Below, piece by piece: positions 1-7,758 of a DNA stretch of 10,963 nucleotides; within the stretch, counting starts at the first letter, position 1; each line of letters begins with the position of its first letter. The position numbers and the translations under genes were made by a program. Source of the stretch: Larix sibirica (lineage: Eukaryota > Streptophyta > Pinopsida > Pinales > Pinaceae); the NCBI GenBank assembly GCA_004151065.3, contig NWUY0300002756.1:64832-75794 (forward strand). Direction: 5' to 3'. The notes under the pieces are model-generated. The model saw only the letters and a program-made list of their open reading frames with translations, ran no database searches and was not told where the DNA came from.

Positions 1-479
1 GCCCGGCTACTATAAATGTGATAACAGGTCCCTAAGTCATTGCCTATCGCACTAGCGAGAAGCATTTGTGAGCCTTTCTTTGGTCAAATTATGAAATGAT
101 GAAATGATTCCTTTGTGTCATATGGAATTTCTATTACACTTCAAAGGACCAGGGAATTTTGGGAATCAATAACATGCACAAGTAAGGGGTATCCTTATGC
201 ACAAAATTGATTGTTGGGTTGATGGAAGGAGAAGAAGCTTGGAGGCTCCTACTTCTCAATTGCATTTCTTCAAGAGATTCTTATGAGAAAAGGGGCTGCA
301 AGGCCTCAAACTTCAAACTCTGTTGATCACCTAAACCCTAACTAATAAAGAAGGTTTCAAGTGAGAGTATTTGGAAAGCATGGAAGTCATTAAACACTTC
401 TTGCACTAGAGAGGGTAACACGTCCAAAGTAAGCTTTCAATCAATAATCACTCCCTTTAGTAGTCGTTTGTTGCTTGAC
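1..479. other. Unassigned sequence upstream of the decayed ORF
   Basis: No ORF, tRNA, tandem repeat or recognisable transposon terminus is visible. The stretch leads into the ATG at 480 and could be leader or flanking sequence of the decayed element that follows, but nothing in it shows this. Confidence 0.4.
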
Positions 480-1745
480 ATGGCAAATTTGTTTCAAAGG
501 ACCCATGGTTCTTGGTCCATCACTTTTTTCGCAAATGCATTAGAACTATCTAGGACATGTATTTTCTTGAAATCTAGGGAGTGGATCCCTTGGGTCCAAC
601 TGAAGCATACTATCAAACTAAAACAATCAGATATGTTCATTTTGGAAAAAAATCAAAGGTTGATTCATGATTGTTTATCTTTTAAATGTTGGTGTAGTTT
701 TCCCAATCGATTGGTGCAAGGATTGGGTTTGGAATTGCAAGAGGCCCTCTATTAAGTATATATTATATACTATAAGCCTGGTGATGGTTATCAGTTTCTC
801 AATCCAACTCCAATGTTGGAATCACTCTTGAGCAAGATTTTGGGGCTCTAGTTGAAGGTAACTACATGGCTTTTTCAAGTTCAAGTGATCTATAAATTTC
901 TTATGGATCCTAGGAAATCCATCTTCTTGTGCCCTTGATTCGTGGTAGCGTTGCAGTTGGCCAACTTTTATGTTATTTGGGCTTATAGCTCAGCCATTGT
1001 ATACTTTTTTGGAAAGGTCGATTGTTCTACCAAAAGGCCGGGGGGATTGGGTGTGTAGTTTGTGTAGGGGATTCACTTAGTCTCCATCATATTAGGTGGC
1101 AAACAAATGTGGATAATTGACTTCTAGACAACTTGGTATACAAAGTGGAAATTCCTTTTCATCTCTGGAAGACCTTTAATATAATCAAGTTCAATTGTGT
1201 AGAGAAGGACCTCACATTTTCATGGCTTGGAAAGTTTTTGTGATGGTTAATCTATCCATGGTGGTCCAAGGCCAAGTTGGAAAGTGCTCGCAGAATTTGG
1301 ATTACCTTTGATAACTTCTAGATTTATTGGGGTAAGGCACCACAGAGGATGATTTGTGACTTTTACTTGATTAGTGTCAATAGCAATCCCTTGCTCCATC
1401 CCAAATATCACATCAAGGCTTCGGCTATAATTGGCCTTGTCGCCAAGCAACTAGGCATGTTCATGAATAATGGGGGAGGAGGCAAAAATGATTGTGCAAT
1501 TGACATGATGAGGCACACACCTGCTTGTAGATGAAATGGTACCTTGCATCCCCTCGACCATCTCTAATGTGACCAAACCCTTGGAAGAAGAGAATGATGG
1601 TTGGGGGCTATTGATTTTTTATGAACCACCTCAGATGATAGGGTATCCCTAGAAGCCTAAGGATGATGAGCCCCCTACTCTTGCAGTAGTGATGGCTCCA
1701 TGTGCTTAGAGCATTTATTATTTTGAGCATGATATTGTCGGTTGA
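480..1745 (+). pseudogene. Decayed unidentified ORF, about 420 codons, probably from a transposable element
   Basis: Three joined + strand segments give a nearly continuous reading. Frame 3 runs from ATG 480 to about 1040, frame 2 from about 1046 to 1531, and frame 3 again from about 1520 to the double stop TGA-TGA at 1743-1748. Internal stops lie at 753, 849, 936, 1118, 1241, 1319, 1650 and 1707. Eight stops in about 420 codons is far fewer than random AT-rich DNA should give (roughly 20-25). The first frameshift falls at a run of six Gs (1040-1045). The first 91 codons and codons 1349-1531 are free of stops. The reading contains a hydrophobic aromatic stretch near 940-1020, a Trp-rich patch near 1244-1275 and a Gly-rich patch near 1470-1485. 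I see no reverse transcriptase YxDD, protease DTG or integrase zinc-binding motif, so the family is unknown. It ends where direct-repeat copy A begins, which suggests one element. It could instead be a decayed host gene copy. Confidence 0.5.
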
Positions 1746-1813
1746 TGAAACTCAGTTCGTAAGTTTCTAGGGGGCTTAGTTTGACTATGTATTATATTTT
1801 TACAATTGAACTC

Positions 1814-2036
1814 AATCTTTTGTATTTTTTTCCCAAGGAAAATATTGTAGGGAAACCAAAGGGATGCTTCCCCACATTTGTGGTTGGCTTCTCTAGTAAA
1901 CCCAGTGGCAAAGACTAGTGTGCCTCACTTAGGGGGATTCAAACCAGGCACTTGTTGCTGCGAAACTTGCCAAACACCCAACAACATTGAAAACAATCGG
2001 TTGAGTTAACCCCTTGGCCTAAATCTTTTGTATTTA
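1814..2036 (-). mobile_element. tRNA-derived SINE, copy 1, with target-site-like flanks
   Basis: On the minus strand, GGCCAAGGGGTT (2019-2008) matches the Leu/Ser-type tRNA A box (GGCCGAGNGGTT), and GGTTTGAATCC (1945-1935) matches the B box GGTTCGANNCC with a CG-to-TG change. A-to-B spacing is about 74 nt, longer than in a tRNA with a long variable arm, as often happens in decayed SINE heads. The unit ends on the minus strand in a short A run (T run on + at 1825-1831). The body of about 190 bp is bounded by near-identical 15-mers beginning AATCTTTTGT at 1814-1828 and 2022-2036, and the matching site in copy B (near 3439) has one such sequence and no insert. It carries no coding capacity. A SINE of this kind needs RNA polymerase III transcription and LINE-encoded enzymes to move. 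Confidence 0.65.
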
Positions 2037-2055
2037 TCCTCACCTAGGGGGATTC

Positions 2056-2278
2056 AATCTTTTGTACTTTTTTCCCAAGGAAAATATTGAAGGGAAATCA
2101 AAGGGATGCTTCCCCACATTCGTGGTTGGCATTCCTAGTAAACCCATTGGCATAGATTAGTGTGCCTCACCTAAGGGGATTCAAACCAGGCACTTGTTGG
2201 TGCGAAACTTGCCAGACGCCCAACAACATTGAAAACAATTGGTTAAGCTAACCCCTTGGCCTAAATCTTTTGTATTTA
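2056..2278 (-). mobile_element. tRNA-derived SINE, copy 2 (tandem partner of copy 1)
   Basis: This repeats copy 1 at a constant 242-bp offset with scattered substitutions and no visible indel. The minus-strand A box lies at 2261-2250, the B box at 2187-2177, and the A tail corresponds to the T run at 2068-2073. The same 15-mer flanks it at 2056-2070 and 2264-2278. The two units are in the same orientation. The 19-bp spacer between them (2037-2055) is a copy of SINE-internal sequence just 3' of the B box. Confidence 0.65.
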
Positions 2279-2408
2279 TCCTCTCTTTCTGTAAACAATT
2301 CATAGGTGACTTGGTCAGACTTCATTATGCACCGTACCATGTATATTTTTAATGGTAACCCTAGGAGACTTTGTCTAATATGATCACTCTCCAACAATTT
2401 TATACTTG

Positions 2409-2416
2409 TATAAATA
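2409..2416 (+). promoter_or_regulatory. TATA box of LTR-like copy A
   Basis: TATAAATA lies in a context shared with copy B at 3621-3628 (CTTNTATAAATANCTA). Conservation between the two copies and the position inside an LTR-like repeat suggest a relic RNA polymerase II promoter. Activity cannot be judged from sequence. Confidence 0.35.
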
Positions 2417-2592
2417 GCTAGTACAATATATAGTTTACCTGTGTACATTGCAGCAATCTCTTTTGTTACTTGCATACTTTTTATTAGGTTTACCTTCTTA
2501 TGTGTGAGTGATTTTGGCATTATTGTTTTGTGCCCTCTTGAGTCATGGCTAAGCATTGTACTGATATCGAGCGGTAAATTCTCGTCACTCAT

Positions 2593-2650
2593 ACTTTCCA
2601 GACCGGGTAAAAATGTAGACAACTTTCCAGATTGGGCAAAAATGTAGACA
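2593..2650. repeat. 29-bp perfect-period tandem duplication
   Basis: Units 2593-2621 and 2622-2650 abut exactly and differ at three positions, all transitions (C/T). The repeat lies just beyond the end of direct-repeat copy A. Confidence 0.8.
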
Positions 2651-2922
2651 GTTGATGGACAATGGCCGTCAAAAGAACCTAGTTTCCCAACACTTTGTCA
2701 ACTCACTCCAGCTCTCTAATATTCGGCATCCACAGCCATACATCTTGGTTGGATCAAGGAAGCAATGACCACAGCTATCACTTGTATGTATTCTGTCACT
2801 TTTTTCATTGGGCCTTCTATTGATACAATTTTCTGTGATGTTATACTCTTGGAGCTCCACAAGTTTGCTAGAAAGGCATAGGTTTTCAAGCACCTACAGG
2901 CTTCACAAGGACGTAAAATCTA

Positions 2923-3174
2923 CCAGATCACCTCTTTCCTCAGTTTAGACAGCAAGCTGATAAGAAAGTCAATATACACATTCAGAGCTCTTTTTTCTGC
3001 TTCGGTGCTTATACCACCCGACCTATAACAACCTCCTTCACAGGTTTTCATACTTGAGCAGGAAGGTGCTCCCAAGGCACTCTACCCTCCTGCTTTAAAC
3101 ACTGTTTTTGTAGTCAGTTCCAGCAATTTGAACCACTCAACATGGAGGCAGCCATTCTTGATTTTCAGTTTCAT
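2923..3174 (-). pseudogene. Weak coding-like run, unidentified
   Basis: Read on the minus strand, ATG 3174-3172 opens 30 codons to a TAG at 3084-3082, and the same frame stays open for another 53 codons to a TAG at 2922-2920. The second part includes an amphipathic Leu/Lys-rich stretch, SLLSKLRKEV, preceded by a Glu/Ala/Lys-rich segment. I recognise no family. The run lies antisense to the surrounding direct repeats. It could be a captured gene fragment or a chance open stretch; about 80 codons with one stop is only mildly unusual. Confidence 0.2.
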
Positions 3175-3497
3175 TTAACTGCAACCACAGTTCTTGATAT
3201 CCAAATTAGATCCTCTAGGCATTGTCTCATCACCACTTACTTGGAAAACCGCACAAATACTTTAACCACTCAAGTCCAGTGGCTGTCACAGTAAGCATTT
3301 GTGCAGCAGTCTTCCCATCTTCAGCAGAAATCCAGGACGAATTTCTCTTAGGAACGAGGACTTGATAAACATGGTTCCTAAGTTCCTAGTGGGCTTAGTT
3401 TGACTATGTATTCTATTTGTAATTTACACTTTGTACTTGATCTTTTGTGTTTTTCCTATCTCATTGTAAATAATTTATAGGTGACTTGGTAAACCTT

Positions 3498-3500
<3 letters not shown>

Positions 3501-3548
<48 letters not shown>

Positions 3549-3562
3549 ATATATATATATAT
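3501..3562. repeat. Compound microsatellite (CT)22-G-(TA)8
   Basis: An uninterrupted CT run occupies 3501-3544, followed by G and a TA run at 3546-3562. It lies inside copy B. The matching place in copy A (about 2322-2348) has only a short TGTATATTTTT stretch, so it expanded after the copies separated. Confidence 0.95.
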
Positions 3563-3620
3563 TATTGCAATCCTATAAGATTCGGTTGAATATGGTTATT
3601 CTCTAATAGTTTTGTACTTC

Positions 3621-3628
3621 TATAAATA
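3621..3628 (+). promoter_or_regulatory. TATA box of LTR-like copy B
   Basis: TATAAATA lies in the same context as 2409-2416 of copy A. It is a relic promoter candidate on the same reasoning. Confidence 0.35.
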
Positions 3629-3770
3629 ACTAATTACATTATAGTGTGCATTTGTGTATGTTGTGGCACTCTCCTTTGTTACTTACATGCTATTAGGTTT
3701 TCCTGCTTGTGTGATTGATTTTCTCATTGCTGTTTTCTGCTCATAGCAACAGTGCCCCTTATTTGAACGG

Positions 3771-4529
3771 TGTACCCTGTTGTGGTCCAAGGCCAATGAT
3801 TAGGTAGGTGCAGTTTGATTTGGTAGGGGATTTTGTTTTAATGCCCAAACTTGGCTTCTAATTTTTAATATTTCGAGGGTTTAGGTCATTAATGTCAGTT
3901 TATGATTCTTTGGTGGTGTCCTTTATTGCCACCCACCTTTTTTTGTTATATATATGTGTGTGTGTGTATTTGAATGAATAAAAAATTCAGAAGCATAGGT
4001 ACAAAAAAAGAATTTTGGTTAACGACTTCTTCATGAGTTGTAAATGCCAAAAAGTCCATGAGTAATGGTTTACAAAATTGATGTTCAGCTAAAGATCTCT
4101 TTCAGGGTAAGGCCTTGCTTTCACAAGCATGGAACTGAAAATTCTTCAACTGAGGCCACTCCTAATCTGGGGATGACCAAGATTTCCTCAAGTGGGGTGC
4201 TGACCCTTTCTATTGGACTTGCAAGGTAGCTAAAACAGTAAACTTCATTGATCCAACAGCCCGTTTGAGATGTGTCTATTTCTATTCATTAGGGACGATG
4301 TCTTGCATTAGAGGGGACTTTTGAGTTTGCACAATAATTTATTACAAGGGCATGTTTGGAAGACAGCAAATAGTTTGAGGTAGTGGTTATGTCATCAAAA
4401 CTCTTAACGCTAAAGCACTTTTGGAGGACAATTCAACATACAAGCCTTAAGTTGGTTAGACCCTTGCCATGCTTAGAACCCTTCAGAAACTAAGTAGCTG
4501 TGTATACTATGATTGTTAATATGCACTAA
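3771..4529. other. Unassigned sequence
   Basis: Apart from the short (TA)4-(TG)6 tract, I see no repeat unit or transposon end. One 54-codon open frame (4065-4229, +) ends at a TAG that overlaps a splice-donor-like AAGGTAG, but nothing else supports it as coding. Confidence 0.35.
3947..3966. repeat. Short compound microsatellite (TA)4-(TG)6
   Basis: TATATATA at 3947-3954 is followed directly by six TG units to 3966. Confidence 0.9.
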
Positions 4530-4757
4530 TGTTTTCTTCTTGACTATAAGCTCATTGTTATTGGAATATCAGGTATGAATCCAGAGTTTGCAGCATTATT
4601 GAAGGAAAAAGAGCTAAAGTTAAACATTTATACATACAAGGAGAACAAAGGTATATCAAAGGGAAGGTTCTTTAGATGAAGATTGTATGTGAAGGAAACT
4701 TCACGGTGTAAATGGAGAAGCAACTCAAATGCCGCTACACTGCAATGTGGTATGTGG
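4530..4757 (+). pseudogene. Possible upstream part of the zinc-finger-like coding trace
   Basis: Frame 3 is open from 4530 to 4676 (49 codons), then after a TGA at 4677 for another 26 codons to a TAG at 4758. The reading around ATG 4575 is Lys/Glu/Leu-rich (ALLKEKELKL) and later Arg/Lys-rich. It lies about 100 bp upstream of, and on the same strand as, the trace at 4861-5389, so the two may be remnants of one gene. No family is recognised. Two stops in 75 codons is weak evidence by itself. Confidence 0.25.
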
Positions 4758-4860
4758 TAGATAAAGTGTAATTACCTTAACTTGTCCATTTTTGTCATAA
4801 AAGGTTGGTATCTCTCAAGGAAATATCCAATGCTACATGGCCCAGCATAATTTCTAAGGT

Positions 4861-5389
4861 GTTGATTTTCTTGGCAGATATAATGGATATACCTGTTAAC
4901 ATGGTACCGCTCTTGAATTTTTGAGTAAGCAGACCAAAAAACAGTCCATCATAGGGAATTATCTGGAATCAATTGAAACTCATACTTGCTGAAGTCGGGA
5001 TGGCATCAACTAGAGGATGGCAAATTTAGCAGGGTTGATTATGGCACATAAAAAGGTTTTGTTTTGTGAATGTATCTATCACAGAAGTAAGACCTGGAAT
5101 AAAGATTGGGAGTGCTCGAAATGTGATGAGAATGTCCATGAAGATTGTATAAGTTGCCTTGTTCAACTTATTTGATCAAGATCATCTACACAACTTTTCT
5201 TTGGGAGATCTAATGAAATTTACTACTGCTATTCAAAATTAAGTACCTCAACCAATTGATTCTAAAAGGAGTGGTTGTAAAATGCCTTGAAAGTTTAAGG
5301 AGCTGGGCAGCATTATTTTTTACAGCAAACACGTGGATCACATTTTGGCCTGTGCTGCAGTAGTATCTGGAATTATAGAGAAAGGTTGA
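4861..5389 (+). pseudogene. Decayed coding trace with a Cys/His zinc-finger-like (DC1-like) motif
   Basis: Frame 1 from 4861 to 5172 continues in frame 2 from 5174 to a TGA at 5387, a total of about 176 codons. Internal stops lie at 4897, 4990, 5011, 5173, 5240 and 5288, with a frameshift beside 5173. The segment from ATG 5017 to 5172 is fully open (52 codons) and reads CEC, then 13 residues on CSKC, then four residues on a His, then C-x2-C, with Trp residues between. This spacing (WxCxxC, four residues, HxxC) resembles plant DC1 (divergent C1) zinc-binding domains, which occur in Cys/His-rich plant proteins and can bind zinc. The first Cys pair is CxC rather than CxxC. The downstream part ends in a hydrophobic stretch (ILACAAVVSG). 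It is probably a broken pseudogene or a captured gene fragment. Exons of a live gene separated by short introns seem less likely because stops fall inside the coding-like runs. Confidence 0.4.
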
Positions 5390-5914
5390 GTGACATTATT
5401 TGATGACATAATACTTTTATGACTTACTCAAAACCTGCACAACTTCAACGCATTTGTGTAAAAGTGTATCAATCTAATGATAGATGGATATGTTAATGTT
5501 ACAAGAAAACTGCAATATTCTATGATTCATTCAAGCTGACTAAAGTTGTTTCTGACCACTACTCAGACTATATGTTTTCAGGAGATGCAATGGCATGTCA
5601 ATCGTCAATGAATTAGATATGTAAGAGCAATAGTGAATTCTATCTATCATAAATATGTTAATTTTAAATGATGAGTAGTTGCAGTTAGTTGCTAGGTTGC
5701 AATCTATCGGTGAAGTGGCCCAATCTGTTGCGAAATCAATCTACATTGATTTTTATATTTACAGAAGCACTTTGTCATTTGTATTGCATGAGTGCTTACA
5801 AAACAATTGTACAGTTTTGATGGATGCCTCTGCAGTATGAGAATTTCTTACAATGAAGCGAGTACATCTCACAAGTGCATGGCAACTACTCTTTGGCTAA
5901 ACAACTAGAACTTG
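5390..5914. other. Unassigned sequence
   Basis: Stops are frequent in all frames. I see no tandem repeat and no transposon terminus. A pyrimidine-rich stretch ending in CAG near 5580 resembles a splice acceptor but has no coding run behind it. Confidence 0.35.
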
Positions 5915-6072
5915 GGGTTTTTCTGTTCCACCAAATTTGCCCAGGATTTGCACCTGGCCATATCTTCAACAAACAGCCCATGTAACAGGCTATCAGGGGT
6001 GATATCTGGCTGGATTTGAACCATGGTGGGGGGAGACCAGAAACACCCCCACTTTACCAACCAACCAAACCC
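5915..6072 (-). mobile_element. Second tRNA-derived SINE
   Basis: On the minus strand, a degenerate A box, TTGGTTGGTTGGTAAAG (about 6069-6053), matches the tRNA pattern TGGCTCAGTTGGTAAAG. GGTTCAAATCC (6022-6012) matches the B box GGTTCGANNCC with a CG-to-CA change. The box spacing of about 45 nt equals that of a normal short-arm tRNA. The body continues for about 100 nt past the B box and includes a short AGAAAAACC tract near 5920, which may be the 3' end. It belongs to a different family from the SINE at 1814-2278 (different head and longer body). It may be related to the widespread plant Au SINEs, but I cannot confirm that by eye. No clear target-site duplication was found, so the ends are approximate. 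Confidence 0.5.
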
Positions 6073-6883
6073 AGTTTGACACTGTTGTACATTTGGATGT
6101 TAGAGTCTGAGTGAGATGCTTATATCTTCTGTTTACTATGTGAGTGAAAGCTATTTCCTATGTGATCCTCCCTCACGTGACATTTTTTTCTACAGTCCTG
6201 TACTGTGCCCTATGAATAAATACAAATGGAGCATTGTGAAGACAATAAAATGAAGGATTATTATGTATCAATAGCAATCTCATATTCTTTTAAGCAAACT
6301 GATACAATCTGAAGCATGCAAATTTTGTGCGTGGAGTTTAAACACCATAATTATATTGAGCTGTGCACAAATTAATAATGTTAAACTATAATATTTTGGA
6401 TTATGGATCATCTGAGTTATGAATCAAAACTGAACAAGTAATGCTATGCTTCTTGTGTGAATGCTAGCTGATCTGTGATTGTTCAAGTCTTTGATGTCTA
6501 AACTTGTGTTAGACCTTTGAATCCTTTTCCCATGCTGAACACGGTTCTCAGAGGATAGGGAATCGGGATTTATGAGAGGTTGCATGCCAAGAACATGCAT
6601 GGATTAGTTATCCTCTTTGATTTCATATCAAGGATTACAACTTTTTCTAATGTTTCTTTGTTACAACACAGCTAAATTCTTACCAATTTTAAAATCACAA
6701 TCCATCTTGCTATGTTCATGTATACAAAAGTTTTGATATTTAGAAACTGGTTTTGCCCTTTCTTTTTTGGTACAGTTCCTATATCGTATCTATCAAAATT
6801 AAATTTGTGTCCAATGTAATCATGAGAATTTAGTTCCTGGGATCTTCCATAAAAACCAAGAGAAATGTTTCATGGAAAGGGAA
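6073..6883. other. Unassigned AT-rich sequence
   Basis: No ORF, repeat unit or transposon end was recognised. Short palindromes such as GCATGC are scattered and look incidental. Confidence 0.35.
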
Positions 6884-7195
6884 GACCTTTTATTCTTTCA
6901 TATTATGTATGTGGACAAATAAATGTAGATTTGAAGTGGATGCAGGTAATGATTTAGGCACAACAGGGAATGAAGTAGTTATTTAAGACCTCAGGATTTT
7001 GATATAGTTAGATATAAGGTAAGTAGTAGGAGTTGCTTAGGACCTTTTATACTTTCATTATGTATTCATAATTTATATGTTTACAAATAAAAGTAGACTT
7101 GAAGTAACAAGATGTATATAATGATATAGGTACACTAGGGAGCTGAGTCATTTAGGACCTCAGGGTTCTGATATGGTTAGATGTAAGGTGAGTTG
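6884..7195. repeat. Tandem duplication, unit about 150-160 bp
   Basis: Copy 1 (6884-7026) and copy 2 (7041-7195) share GACCTTTTAT at the start, ACAAATAAA, TAGA-TTGAAGT, ACCTCAGG-TT-TGATAT, and AAGGTAAG / AAGGTGAG at the end. The offset is 157 bp at the start and 169 bp at the end, so about 12 bp of indel lies within. Divergence is considerable, which suggests an old event. Both copies end in a splice-donor-like AAGGTRAG. Confidence 0.7.
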
Positions 7196-7244
7196 TATCT
7201 TCATTAGGCTCATTATTTTCCATGTTCTAGTTCACATCATGTGC

Positions 7245-7758
7245 CTAATCCTCTAAAGGGTCTTCATTCAGTGAAGTCACATAGAAACTTATTTGACGTT
7301 GCACATAAGTAGCTTTTGCTGCACCTGCTTCTACTGGTGAGAAACCTGTGTTCATGGTGGTAGAAAGATCTCTAGTGGGGCAGTGCCAAAGTAATAGCCA
7401 AAGACAATGAATTTGACAAAGAGCAGGCATCTAGTTCATTTGGGCATTTGGGATAGCTGGAAAAGGATCAGTTTGATTCCTAAATTGAATTTCTGGTGCT
7501 ATTTGCATTGGTAGAGGTTCAGTTTTAGGTTTCTTGGTCCAGTCTCTACTTCCACTGGTACCCCAAGAGTTTGTGAAATTATATTAGTTGATTAGCTTGG
7601 ACTGTTAAGCTGTTTTGGGCCTACAGGGAAATAAACCTTCTTATTGCCTTCTGGGCACCACATGTTGCAAATTTTAAGCCATCCATTATAGTCAGACTCA
7701 TAACCTCATGTGTAGTTTTGATTTATTTAAGATTCCTAGTGTCAAGAGCTTTCCACTA
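7245..7758 (-). pseudogene. Decayed minus-strand coding trace, unidentified
   Basis: Read on the minus strand, one frame runs from 7580 to a TAG at 7247-7245 (112 codons) with a single internal TAG at 7433-7431. The last 61 codons after ATG 7430-7428 are fully open and end in an acidic tail, LNEDPLED. The middle reads like ordinary protein (FSPVEAGAAKATYVQRQ). Upstream, a shifted frame (7758-7582) adds open runs of 33 and 13 codons around stops at 7725-7723 and 7623-7621. A further 43-codon open run in another frame lies at 7930-7802. I recognise no family. It could be a decayed gene fragment, or the last exon of a gene transcribed leftward with introns upstream. Confidence 0.3.

Larger units (their letters stand above)
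1814..2283. repeat. Tandem repeat, period 242 bp, two copies
   Basis: Positions 1814-2041 and 2056-2283 align at exactly +242 throughout, for example CCCAAGG at 1832/2074, the B box at 1935/2177 and CTTGGCC at 2013/2255. The unit consists of the SINE plus both flanking 15-mers plus a 19-bp spacer, so the duplication postdates or accompanied the insertion. Confidence 0.8.
1741..2565 (+). repeat. Direct repeat copy A, LTR-like, interrupted by a SINE dimer
   Basis: About 370 bp of this interval, excluding the SINE insertion at about 1829-2263, aligns in the same order and orientation with 3361-3770. Shared blocks include the start (TTGATGAAAC here, TTGATAAAC there), GGCTTAGTTTGACTATGTAT near 1773, AGGTGACTTGG at 2303, a TATA block near 2409, a TTTGTTACTTGCAT block near 2463, and an end block finishing GAGCGG (GAACGG in copy B) near 2573. 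The order, length and TATA box suit an LTR of a plant LTR retrotransposon. I could not fix TG/CA termini, a primer-binding site or a flanking duplication. The short run AGGGGG near 1769 could be a polypurine-tract relic. A duplicated 3' untranslated region of some other element remains possible. Confidence 0.5.
2566..3360. other. Spacer between the two direct repeats, possible internal region of a short element
   Basis: About 800 bp separates copies A and B. It has no ORF that reads like gag or pol and no clear primer-binding site after copy A. Apart from the 29-bp tandem repeat, the only signal is a weak coding-like run on the minus strand at 2923-3174. If A and B are LTRs of one insertion, this would be the internal part of a small non-autonomous element. 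Confidence 0.35.
3361..3770 (+). repeat. Direct repeat copy B, LTR-like, without the SINE
   Basis: This aligns with copy A (1741-2565 minus the SINE dimer) from the TTGATAAAC block to the GAACGG block near 3765. It carries a TATA box at 3621-3628. Near 3439 it reads GATCTTTTGTGTTTTTCC continuously, where copy A holds the SINE dimer, so it records the pre-insertion state. It is longer in the middle because of the microsatellite at 3501-3562. Confidence 0.5.

Noticed and set aside
1247-1450. 67-codon minus-strand open frame
   Set aside because: It lies antisense to the best part of the decayed + strand ORF and looks like a shadow of it.
1814-2278. Possible functional tRNA genes at the A/B boxes
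   Set aside because: Box spacing is too long, no acceptor-stem pairing or anticodon loop is evident, and the sequence continues as a SINE body with an A tail.
2248-2622. 124-codon minus-strand open frame, the longest in the window
   Set aside because: It runs antisense across the end of the SINE, most of direct-repeat copy A and part of the 29-bp tandem repeat. The same sequence in copy B would not keep it open because of the microsatellite and indels.
2441-2647. 68-codon + strand open frame
   Set aside because: It lies within the LTR-like repeat and the 29-bp tandem repeat, is hydrophobic from T-rich sequence, and has no family resemblance.
2669-2893. 74-codon minus-strand open frame with several Cys and Leu residues
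   Set aside because: A faint leucine-rich-repeat look is not supported by a repeating LxxLxL spacing, and a neighbouring frame is about equally open.
4065-4229. 54-codon + strand open frame ending at an AAGGTAG donor-like site
   Set aside because: It is short, with no recognisable motif and no coding-like continuation. A run of this length is expected by chance in several kb read in six frames.
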